In this document: in pieces, positions 17,049-24,845 of the stretch
How the letters are laid out: every line of letters begins with the position of its first letter
Numbering within the stretch: position 1 is the first letter of the stretch
Assembly: GCA_963752695.1 (NCBI GenBank)
Contig: CAVVZB010000002.1
Span: 1,054,001 to 1,118,000, forward strand
DNA length: 64,000 nt
DNA from: Bog-113 sp963752695
GTDB taxonomy: Bacteria; Acidobacteriota; Terriglobia; Bryobacterales; Bryobacteraceae
Direction of reading: 5' to 3'
Made by a program: the position numbers and the translations under genes
The notes under the pieces: model-generated
The model's database searches: none
What the model saw: only the letters and a program-made list of their open reading frames with translations
Told to the model about the DNA's origin: nothing

Positions 17049-19868
17049 TTGGATTACGGGCTCCTGCCCGTCCCCGAAACTATTTTGGACGAAACTATAT
17101 CGATTCGCGGCGCGCGCGTTCATAACCTGAAGAACGTTTCGCTGGACATCCCCCACAACAAGATCACCGTCGTTACCGGAGTTTCCGGCTCGGGAAAGAG
17201 TTCGCTCGCCTTCGATACGGTGTACGCCGAGGGGCAACGGCGGTATGTCGAATCGCTCTCGGCCTATGCGCGGCAGTTTTTGGAACGCATGGAAAAGCCC
17301 GACGTGGATGACATCGATGGGATTGCGCCGGCCATCGCGATCCGCCAGAGGACCACGACGCGCAGTCCACGATCGACCGTGGCCACTTCCACGGAGTGCT
17401 TCGATTTCCTGCGTCTCTTGTTTGCCCGCGTAGGGCGGACCTACTGTTATAACTGCGACCGCCGCGTGGAACGCGACACGGTGGATCGGGTAGCGGCGCA
17501 GATGCTCGCCCAACCCACGAGCTCGCGCTGGTTCGTCCTGTTCCCCGTGCCAGTTGCCGGGTCCGAAGAAGCGCGCAACGCGCACCTATTTGAGCTTCGC
17601 AAAAAAGGCTTTAACCGGTTATTCCAAAAAGGCCGCACCTTCGAATTTTCCAATCCGGAATCGCTGATGGAAGTCGACTTCACGCAGCCGCTGTTCGTGC
17701 TGGCCGATCGTCTCGCCATAACTGACGACTTGCGCCAGCGTCTGGTGGATACGGTCGAAATTTGCTATCGCGAGACCGGTGAGGTGATTTTTCAAGGCGC
17801 CTCCGATGGCCAAAGTCTTCGTTTCAACGAGAAGTTTTCCTGCAAGTTCTGCGATATCGAGTACCGCGAGCCGGAACCGATCCTGTTCAGTTTCAACAGT
17901 CCTGTCGGGGCCTGCCCGCGTTGCCAGGGTTTCGGTAGAACGATCGACTTCAGCATGGACCTGGCGATCCCCAATCGCAGCTTGTCGATGGCCGACGGCG
18001 CGGTTGACCCTTGGACGAAACCGAAAGGCAAGGACTGGCAGGCGGGCTTCCTTCGTGACGCTCGGAATAAAGTCCGGATGCACGTTCCCTTCTGCGATCT
18101 GAGCGAAGCCGAGCAGCACACCGTGTTTGCCGCGGTCCGGGAATTCTTCGCGTTCTTGGACACCAAGAAGTACAAACTGCACGTGCGCGTGTTTATCAGC
18201 CGGTATCGCGGTTATGCCGAATGCCCGGAATGTCACGGGGCGCGTTTGCGCAAAGAAGCGTTATGGGTCCGGATGGGCGATAAGAACATAGCCGAACTCC
18301 TCAAGCTCAATATCGCGCGAGCTTACGAGTTCATCGAGGGGCTACAACTGACGCCGGAAGAAACCGCTGTCGCCGAGAAGGTCTTGGTGGAGTTGCAGCA
18401 GCGCCTGCGTTTCTTGAACGATGTCGGTCTGGAGTATCTGACCCTGGATCGGCTATCCTCTACCTTGTCGGGCGGTGAATCCCAGCGCATTCAACTGGCG
18501 ACGTGCCTGGGATCGCGCCTGGTCGGATCGTGCTACGTGCTCGATGAACCGTCGATCGGCCTACATACGCGAGACACCGTCCGCCTGATCAATATCTTGA
18601 AAGAACTGCGGGAACTTGGCAATACGATCCTGGTTGTCGAACATGACCCGGAAGTGATGCGCGCCGCCGACTTTATTGTCGACATGGGCCCTGGCGCGGG
18701 CGAGTTGGGAGGCGAGGTCATCTTTGCCGACACCTTCGCCAAGTTATCCGAGAATGGCAACGCGTCGTTAACTGCCAAGTATCTTCGGAACGAACTGCAC
18801 GTATCGGCCCCGCGCGAATTGCGTCCGATTCGCCCGGACCGCATGCTGCGATTCTTCGGCGCGCACCTGCACAACTTAAAAAGCGTGGATGTTGAAATTC
18901 CCCTGCGCTGCCTGGTGGTGGTTACCGGCGTATCCGGTTCGGGCAAGAGCACGTTGGTCCACGACGTGATCTACCGAGCTCTAGCGAAGGCACCCGAAGC
19001 TCCCGTGAGCGAGGATGAAAGCGATACCGGGCCCGTGCACCAGATGCATTGCCGCAAGGTGGAACACGCCAGCCTGGTGAATGAGGTCGTCATTGTCGAC
19101 CAGTCGCCGATCGGCCGCACGCCACGATCCAATCCCGTCACGTATATCAAGGCTTTCGACATCATTCGTGGACTGTTTTCGGCCACCAAGGATGCCGAAA
19201 AGCGCGGCTACACGGCCGGCCATTTCTCGTTCAACGTGCCGGGAGGCCGTTGCGAAGTTTGCCAGGGCGATGGCACCGTGTCGGTCGAAATGCAATTCCT
19301 CGCCGACGTGGAACTGGTTTGCGAGGAGTGCAAAGGCACCCGATACAAGACCGGCATCATGGAGATCCGTTATAAGAACCTGAACATCCATGAGGTGCTG
19401 CAGCTTACGGTGCGGGAAGCCGTTGATTTCTTCCGCGAAACGCCGCGCCTGGTTACCAAGCTGAGGGTTCTCTGCGATGTGGGGCTGGGTTACTTGCGGC
19501 TAGGCCAGTCCGCGACAACACTCTCGGGCGGTGAAGCGCAGCGCGTGAAGCTCGCCTCGCGATTGGCCGATTCTTCGTCCGCAGGCACGCTGTTCATTTT
19601 CGACGAACCCACGACCGGGCTGCATTTTGACGACATCGCGAAGCTTCTTTCGGCATTCGAACGGTTGATTGACAACGGTGGCAGCTTGTTGATTATTGAG
19701 CACAACATGGACGTCATCCGCGCGGCGGATTGGATCATCGATATGGGGCCAGAAGGCGGCGAGGGAGGTGGTGAGGTGATTGCCGTCGGCCGTCCCGACG
19801 ATATTGCGCGCGAACCGCGGTCACACACAGGATTCTACCTGCGGGCGGCTGCTCCGGATCTAAACTAA
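17049..19868 (+). CDS. uvrA: Excinuclease ABC subunit A
   Basis: 939 aa, full length for UvrA, the damage-recognition ATPase of nucleotide excision repair. Two ABC modules are present: Walker A GVSGSGKSS (44-52) and GVSGSGKST in the second half, with signatures LSGGESQRIQLA and LSGGEAQRVKLA. Zinc-finger cysteines appear as CKFC...CPRCQGFG and CEVCQGDG...CEECKG. No ATG is available; TTG 17049 or TTG 17085 are possible, and the latter gives the N-terminus MDETISIRGARVHNLK that best matches other UvrA proteins. The 3' end overlaps the convergent NmrA-like gene by 9 bp. Confidence 0.97.
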   Translation: MDYGLLPVPETILDETISIRGARVHNLKNVSLDIPHNKITVVTGVSGSGKSSLAFDTVYAEGQRRYVESLSAYARQFLERMEKPDVDDIDGIAPAIAIRQRTTTRSPRSTVATSTECFDFLRLLFARVGRTYCYNCDRRVERDTVDRVAAQMLAQPTSSRWFVLFPVPVAGSEEARNAHLFELRKKGFNRLFQKGRTFEFSNPESLMEVDFTQPLFVLADRLAITDDLRQRLVDTVEICYRETGEVIFQGASDGQSLRFNEKFSCKFCDIEYREPEPILFSFNSPVGACPRCQGFGRTIDFSMDLAIPNRSLSMADGAVDPWTKPKGKDWQAGFLRDARNKVRMHVPFCDLSEAEQHTVFAAVREFFAFLDTKKYKLHVRVFISRYRGYAECPECHGARLRKEALWVRMGDKNIAELLKLNIARAYEFIEGLQLTPEETAVAEKVLVELQQRLRFLNDVGLEYLTLDRLSSTLSGGESQRIQLATCLGSRLVGSCYVLDEPSIGLHTRDTVRLINILKELRELGNTILVVEHDPEVMRAADFIVDMGPGAGELGGEVIFADTFAKLSENGNASLTAKYLRNELHVSAPRELRPIRPDRMLRFFGAHLHNLKSVDVEIPLRCLVVVTGVSGSGKSTLVHDVIYRALAKAPEAPVSEDESDTGPVHQMHCRKVEHASLVNEVVIVDQSPIGRTPRSNPVTYIKAFDIIRGLFSATKDAEKRGYTAGHFSFNVPGGRCEVCQGDGTVSVEMQFLADVELVCEECKGTRYKTGIMEIRYKNLNIHEVLQLTVREAVDFFRETPRLVTKLRVLCDVGLGYLRLGQSATTLSGGEAQRVKLASRLADSSSAGTLFIFDEPTTGLHFDDIAKLLSAFERLIDNGGSLLIIEHNMDVIRAADWIIDMGPEGGEGGGEVIAVGRPDDIAREPRSHTGFYLRAAAPDLN

Positions 19869-20714
19869 CTCCGCCGCGTGTTCGCGGACAAACTCGGCGA
19901 GGCTTACCGGTGGGCGGCCGGTCACATCCTGCACAACGGTGGTGACTTCCGATCCAGCGCCTGCCCCCCAAGCCTCGAACAGCTCGCACTCGCTCGCGAC
20001 CACGAACGGCGATTCGCCATTGCTCTCCAGGTAAGACCGGAAACCGGACATCGGTACTGGTGCATATCGAACTGGCTTTCCGGCGCCCAGAGAAATCGTT
20101 TCGGCGACTTCGTCCCCGGTCAGCGCTTTGGGTCCGGTCAATAGATATTTTTTTCCGTGGTGACCGGTCTGTGTCAGCGCGCAGAACGCGACAGCCGCCA
20201 CATCCTTGGCGTCCACATGCGAAACGGCAGCGTTCTGCAAGGGAAACGGCAACGTGCCCAGCGCCATGGCAGACTGATACCACCGCAGATTTTGCATCAG
20301 CATGTTGGGACGGATCATCGTCCATTTCATCCCCGAGGCTTCAAGTTGCTGCTCGATTCCGCCGTGCAGCCTGCCAAACGCGAAGCTGGCTTGGGCATCG
20401 GCCCCCATCACCGAGAGTTTCACCACGTGGGAGACGCCACGTTCGGCCGCGGCATGGATCAGATTGAGCTCTTGCTGGTCTTGGTGATCCCCCACCGCGG
20501 AAACCAGAAACACGCGTTCGATGCCTTCTAGCGCGGCGAGCAACGACGCGCTATCGGAAAGGTCGCCCACCACGTAGGAAACGCCCTCGGGGAGTGGAGC
20601 CTTGTCCGCTGTGGGGGGTTTGCGTAGCAGCGCCCTGACTGGAAGATGCGCCCCTGTGAACTGGCGCACCACTTGGCCACCGATCGTACCCGTTGCTCCG
20701 CAAACCAGAACCAT
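19860..20714 (-). CDS. NmrA-like / atypical SDR NAD(P)-binding protein
   Basis: 284 aa from the ATG at 20714, where the Rossmann strand MVLVCGATGTIGG (GxxGxxG) begins directly. The frame opens earlier at 20759, but the extra 15 residues are not conserved in type. The middle has GDLSD (the usual position for NADP contact), and MIRPNMLMQN matches the NmrA/QOR2 group. These proteins act as NADPH-dependent reductases or redox sensors; the classical Tyr-x3-Lys is not evident, consistent with the atypical SDR class. Substrate unknown. Divergent from the TPR gene at 20807. Confidence 0.85.
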   Translation of the reverse strand: MVLVCGATGTIGGQVVRQFTGAHLPVRALLRKPPTADKAPLPEGVSYVVGDLSDSASLLAALEGIERVFLVSAVGDHQDQQELNLIHAAAERGVSHVVKLSVMGADAQASFAFGRLHGGIEQQLEASGMKWTMIRPNMLMQNLRWYQSAMALGTLPFPLQNAAVSHVDAKDVAAVAFCALTQTGHHGKKYLLTGPKALTGDEVAETISLGAGKPVRYAPVPMSGFRSYLESNGESPFVVASECELFEAWGAGAGSEVTTVVQDVTGRPPVSLAEFVREHAAELV

Positions 20715-20806
20715 AGACTCGATCTCAGCACGCGTCGCGCGCGCGGGCAAGCTAGCCAAAGGAATAGCCGAACCGCCGCTTGAAGCCAGGCGCGTAGACT
20801 AGAGCC

Positions 20807-22022
20807 ATGAGCCCGTGGCTCTTGCTTTCTCTTTTGGCCTGGCAAACCCCCGATTATCTCGAGCAAGGCCGCAAAGCTCTAGACGCGCAGAAGAACGAGG
20901 AAGCGGCGGCGCTGTTTCAAAAAGCCGTAGATGCCGAGCCTAAGGACTACGCCGCGCATTTCCACCTTGCCTTGGCCGCCAGCCTGCTGCGCCATGACGA
21001 GCAAGCCACGGCGGAATACCGGCGAACACTCGAGCTGAAGCCGAACCTTTACGAAGCGGATCTCAATCTCGGCATCATCCTGCTTCGCGGCAAGCTGGGC
21101 GCCGACGCCGTCCCATTTCTTGAAGCCGCCGTGCTGCAGAAACCGCGCCGAATACCGGCCGAATTACTATCTGGCCGAAGCTCTCGCACAAACCGGGAAT
21201 GCCGAACAGGCCCGCGCGCACTTCGAGACCGCACTGAAGGCCGATCCGAAATCAGCCGCGGCGGAGCTGGGATTGGCGCGCACGCTCGTGGCACAGAATC
21301 AGCTCACCACCGCTGACCCACACTTCCACGCGGCGGCTTCGCTCGACCCGAATTATCGGGAAGCGCTGCTGGAGCTAGCCGCCGCAGAAGAGAAGGCCGG
21401 CCATGCGCCCGAAGCCATCGCGATCTACAAGGAGTTCCCGGGGAACCCCTCGGCGCAGGCCCGTTTAGGCGAGCTCCTTCTGGAGAACAAACAGTTCGCC
21501 GACGCGATACCTCGGCTGGAAAAAGCGGTCGCCGATACGCCAACAGTGGCCAATCGCCTCGCCCTTGCAACCGCCTACCGCATGAACAAGCAGCCTGAGA
21601 AGCAGGATGAACAGTTGGACCGCGCGGTTGCGACGGAGCCCGGCAATTTCGATTTACGCATGATTTATGGCCGTCAGCTGCGGGATGAGCGTAAGTTGAC
21701 GCCCGCCGCCGACCAGTTCCTGGCAGCGGCAAAACTCAAGCCAGATTCGAAAGAGGCTTGGAATGAGCTGGCAAGCGCGCGGATTGTCCACGGGGATTAT
21801 GCGCAAGGACTAGCCGCGCTCGACCGTTTGAAAGCTCTCGGGGCGGAATCGCCCGGCAACCTTTTTTTCCGCGCCATCACACTGGACAAACTCCACCAAA
21901 ATCCGTTGGCTCTGGACAGCTACAAGCAGTTTTTGGCCGTGAGCGGCGGTAAGTTTCCGGACGAAGAATTTCAAGCGCGCCAGCGTGTTCGCATCATCGA
22001 AACGGAGATGCACAAGCGATGA
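20807..22022 (+). pseudogene. Exported TPR-repeat protein with an apparent +1 frameshift near 21145
   Basis: The frame starting at ATG 20807 encodes a short signal-like N-terminus (LLLSLLAW) and TPR units up to QKP (codons ending at 21145). After that it runs out of frame into low-quality sequence ending at 21316. The frame that continues the TPR pattern (AEYRPNYYLAEALAQTGN, from 21147) runs on to TGA 22020-22022. Removing one base in ccgcgcc (21143-21149) would give one 404-residue TPR protein with about ten repeats. This may be a true lesion or a sequence error; both halves keep good TPR consensus, which suggests a recent event. The stop overlaps the next ATG (ATGA). Confidence 0.8.
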
Positions 22023-22447
22023 TCAGCTTACCTTCTGTAGTCGTCGCATTCTGTTCGATGCTTGCAATGGATCTCAGCGCCATCCGGGCCGAACCCAACC
22101 TGGAGCGGCGCGCGCATCAGGCATTGGAGCATGCAGCAGAGTGCTTCAATGAGGCAAAGACGGCGTACGCCGCAGGGCAAGTCGAGCGGACCGGCGCGCA
22201 ACTCCAGGAGTTGCAGGACTCGGTAGAAATTGCCTATCGGGCTCTGGATCAGACCGGCAAAGACCCGCGCCGCCACTCGCACCCTTTTAAAATGGCGGAA
22301 ACGGAAACCCACGATCTCCTGCGGCGTATGGAAGGTTTAGAGAACACCATGGACTTAGACGATCGCAAGCTGATGGATGGTCCCAAGGCTAAAGTACGGG
22401 AGGTGCATGACGAATGGCTCAACGGCATCATTTCAGGGCGGCGCTGA
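22019..22447 (+). CDS. Small exported or anchored helical protein, function unknown
   Basis: 142 aa. ATG 22019 overlaps the stop of the TPR frame by 4 nt, so translational coupling is likely. The first ~24 residues form a hydrophobic signal-like segment (VVVAFCSMLAM). The rest is charged helix with no cysteine cluster or enzymatic motif. The hydrophilic core (residues 30-130) reads as two or three long helices. The gene ends inside the next gene with a 34-bp overlap. I do not recognise the family; the TPR neighbours suggest an envelope-associated role. Confidence 0.7.
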   Translation: MISLPSVVVAFCSMLAMDLSAIRAEPNLERRAHQALEHAAECFNEAKTAYAAGQVERTGAQLQELQDSVEIAYRALDQTGKDPRRHSHPFKMAETETHDLLRRMEGLENTMDLDDRKLMDGPKAKVREVHDEWLNGIISGRR

Positions 22448-23070
22448 CTCTTGGATTAGCGGCGGCGATCGTAAGCTCCAGCCCCTTATTGGCGCAGCGC
22501 GACTTCCTTACCTCCGACGAGGCTGACCAAGTGCGCGAAGCCCAGGACCCGAACGCGCGCGTGCAGCTTTACATCCGGTTCGCACGCCAGCGTGTGGATC
22601 AAGTGCAACAGTTACTGGCCAAAGATAAGCCCGGCCGCTCCGTCTTGATCCACGACTTACTCGAAGACTACGGCAACATCATTGATGCCATCGATACGGT
22701 CACTGACGATGCCTTGAAACGCGGCAAAGACATTTCCGAAGGAGTGACCGCGGTGCAAGCCGGCGAGAAGGAGCTACTGAAGGCGCTCCAGAACTGTCAG
22801 GATTTACACGCCAAGGATGCCGCGCGTTACGAATTCGCGCTCAAGCAGGATATCGAGAGCACCAGCGACAGTCTGGAACTGGCGGGCGAGGATTTGTCTA
22901 AACGCTCCACGGAAGTCGCCGCCAAAGAAACGCGGGAGAAGAAAGACCGGGAAGCGATGATGCAGCCTAAGGATCGTGAAGAAGCCAAGGCCGCGGATGC
23001 GAAAGAAGCCGAGACCAAACGCAAGGCGCCCAGCCTATTGAAGCCCGGCGAGAAACCAGTGACCCAGTAG
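22414..23070 (+). CDS. Secreted coiled-coil protein, function unknown
   Basis: 218 aa. The N-terminus is a clear Sec signal (AALTLGLAAAIVSSSPLLAQ) with a likely cut after LAQ. The mature part is a long amphipathic helix region with a lysine/glutamate/alanine-rich tail (about 150-205) that should be coiled coil or disordered. It overlaps the previous gene by 34 bp in a different frame, so the two are probably translated together. The 8-bp gap to the convergent kinase gene leaves little room for a terminator. No recognised domain. Confidence 0.75.
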   Translation: MAQRHHFRAALTLGLAAAIVSSSPLLAQRDFLTSDEADQVREAQDPNARVQLYIRFARQRVDQVQQLLAKDKPGRSVLIHDLLEDYGNIIDAIDTVTDDALKRGKDISEGVTAVQAGEKELLKALQNCQDLHAKDAARYEFALKQDIESTSDSLELAGEDLSKRSTEVAAKETREKKDREAMMQPKDREEAKAADAKEAETKRKAPSLLKPGEKPVTQ

Positions 23071-23078
23071 CGGGCGGC

Positions 23079-24845
23079 TTACTGAACAGTAAGCTTCAAC
23101 GTGCTTAACGTTCCGTTCTGAATTTCTACTCGATCCGCTGACTGCGCGCCGTTCTTCTGAATCGCCACGTTATGCGTGCCTGCGGGCAGGCTGATCCGCA
23201 CGGGAGTCACATATTCCGTTGGCTTGTTATCCACCCACACCTGCGCGCCTGATGGATTACTGGTCAGCAACAGCATTCCGTTGGCGGATCTTAAAGTTAT
23301 TAGAGGGTAGTCGATATCATCGTGGCTTACGGTAAGCTCCCGGCTCTCCGGTTGAAACCCATCGCGCGTGATCGTTAAGGTGTGCACGCCTGTGCGCGCG
23401 CGGAGGTTGCAGGGAGTCTGACACATTACATCACCTAACCCGTCGAGCATTGCCCTTGCGTCGGCGGGGTCGGTCATCACCTGGATCGTCTGAAACGTTG
23501 CTCCCGGCGCTGGAGCGTTATCGGGCCGAGCCGGCGCGGCAGATAGCGCTGACGGAACCGGGTTGGCCGCTGGTTTGGATTGCGACGGAATCTCCGGCGC
23601 GGGAGGGAAACTCCCGGCGCCGTCTGGAGCAATGCTCGCATCCGGCTTTTCTTGCGCGTTCGGCTCGGGTGACACTGTTCGCGCAGGAGCCTGCTGAGCC
23701 GGCGGCGCGCTCGCTTCTTCCCCCGGCAGCCACGCACGCATCCAGGGCAAGTCCAGCAGTCCCGCTTGCCATGCGACCGCAGCCAGTAGCGCAATCAGGA
23801 AAAGAAACGCAGCGAGAAACGGCACCAGCCACGAGCCGCCGCTATCTTCCGCCTTCTTGCGCTTGCTCTGTTTGTTCGCGCTACCCTTCCTGGCAACTTC
23901 GTTCTTTGCCAAGTCTTTCCTGGCCAGATCGTTGACGAACTTGCGCGCAGGCTGGGCCACGGTCCCGGTCGCCGCCGTCGGGATGCTCAGATATGCCCTC
24001 TGGGGCAACACCTTCCAGTTCTTGGCCGTATCCAACGCGGTGGTCAGCGCCGTCGCGAAAGCCGTACACGAAGCGAATCGCCGATCCGGCTTCTTTGCCA
24101 GTCCGCGCCGAAGCACCTTATCGATGCCGTCGTTCAGGCTTGTGTTGACATTCTGCGCCGGGACAGGCTGCTCGGTCACGATCTTATAAACTACTGTTGA
24201 GATCTGCTCTCCACTAAAGGGCCGCTCGCCGGTCAGCATTTCATATGCGATCACACCCAACGAGAATTGATCGCTTCGCCCGTCGGTCTCGTGCCCTTGG
24301 ACCTGTTCCGGCGACATGTAATTGGGAGTCCCAATCAATACCCCGGTAAGTGTCTGGCCTTCTAACTGGGTGATCTTAGCGATGCCGAAGTCGGTGATCT
24401 TCACAGCGCCGGCCGTGTCGATCATGATGTTGGCCGGCTTGATATCCCGGTGGACCACGCCCTTGCGATGGGCGTAGTCAAGCGCCGCCGCGGCCTGCCG
24501 CAATACCTCGATCAGCCGTTCTCGGGATAGGCCCTGCGGATCGGCAAGCAGTTGATCGAGCGTATGGCCATCCACGAATTCCATCGCGATGTACGCTAGA
24601 CCGTCCACCTCGTCCATGTCGTAGATCGTTACAATTCCCGGATGCGAGAGCGCTCCCGCCGACCGTGCTTCCCGGAACAGGCGTTCCCGTAGACGCGAGC
24701 GATGAAGGCCATCATCCATATCGCGCAAACGCAGAGTCTTGATCGCGACCGGCCGCCCGATGGTCGGATCGATTGCATGGTAAACCACGCCCATGGCACC
24801 GCGTCCAAGTTCCCGCGTGATCTGGTAGCGCCCGATCTTCTTCAT
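23079..24845 (-). CDS. Transmembrane Ser/Thr protein kinase with two PEGA domains
   Basis: 588 aa. The N-terminal Hanks kinase domain (about 7-270) has the glycine loop LGRGAMGVVY, catalytic K36 in VAIK, HRD at 132-134 with IKPAN, DFG at 152-154 and GTPNYMSPE. A basic linker follows (300-335), then one membrane helix (about 339-362), a proline/alanine-rich stretch, and two PEGA-type beta domains (about 452-588) outside the membrane. All catalytic residues are intact. Its ATG abuts the stop of the upstream permease with zero spacing, so it is very probably co-transcribed and translationally coupled with the ybbAP-like transporter. Confidence 0.93.
   Translation of the reverse strand: MKKIGRYQITRELGRGAMGVVYHAIDPTIGRPVAIKTLRLRDMDDGLHRSRLRERLFREARSAGALSHPGIVTIYDMDEVDGLAYIAMEFVDGHTLDQLLADPQGLSRERLIEVLRQAAAALDYAHRKGVVHRDIKPANIMIDTAGAVKITDFGIAKITQLEGQTLTGVLIGTPNYMSPEQVQGHETDGRSDQFSLGVIAYEMLTGERPFSGEQISTVVYKIVTEQPVPAQNVNTSLNDGIDKVLRRGLAKKPDRRFASCTAFATALTTALDTAKNWKVLPQRAYLSIPTAATGTVAQPARKFVNDLARKDLAKNEVARKGSANKQSKRKKAEDSGGSWLVPFLAAFLFLIALLAAVAWQAGLLDLPWMRAWLPGEEASAPPAQQAPARTVSPEPNAQEKPDASIAPDGAGSFPPAPEIPSQSKPAANPVPSALSAAPARPDNAPAPGATFQTIQVMTDPADARAMLDGLGDVMCQTPCNLRARTGVHTLTITRDGFQPESRELTVSHDDIDYPLITLRSANGMLLLTSNPSGAQVWVDNKPTEYVTPVRISLPAGTHNVAIQKNGAQSADRVEIQNGTLSTLKLTVQ

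Noticed and set aside
16338..17585. Long minus-strand open frame (about 415 codons) across the metallophosphoesterase and uvrA start
   Set aside because: It is antisense to two genes with intact motifs, and its amino acid content has no recognisable domain.
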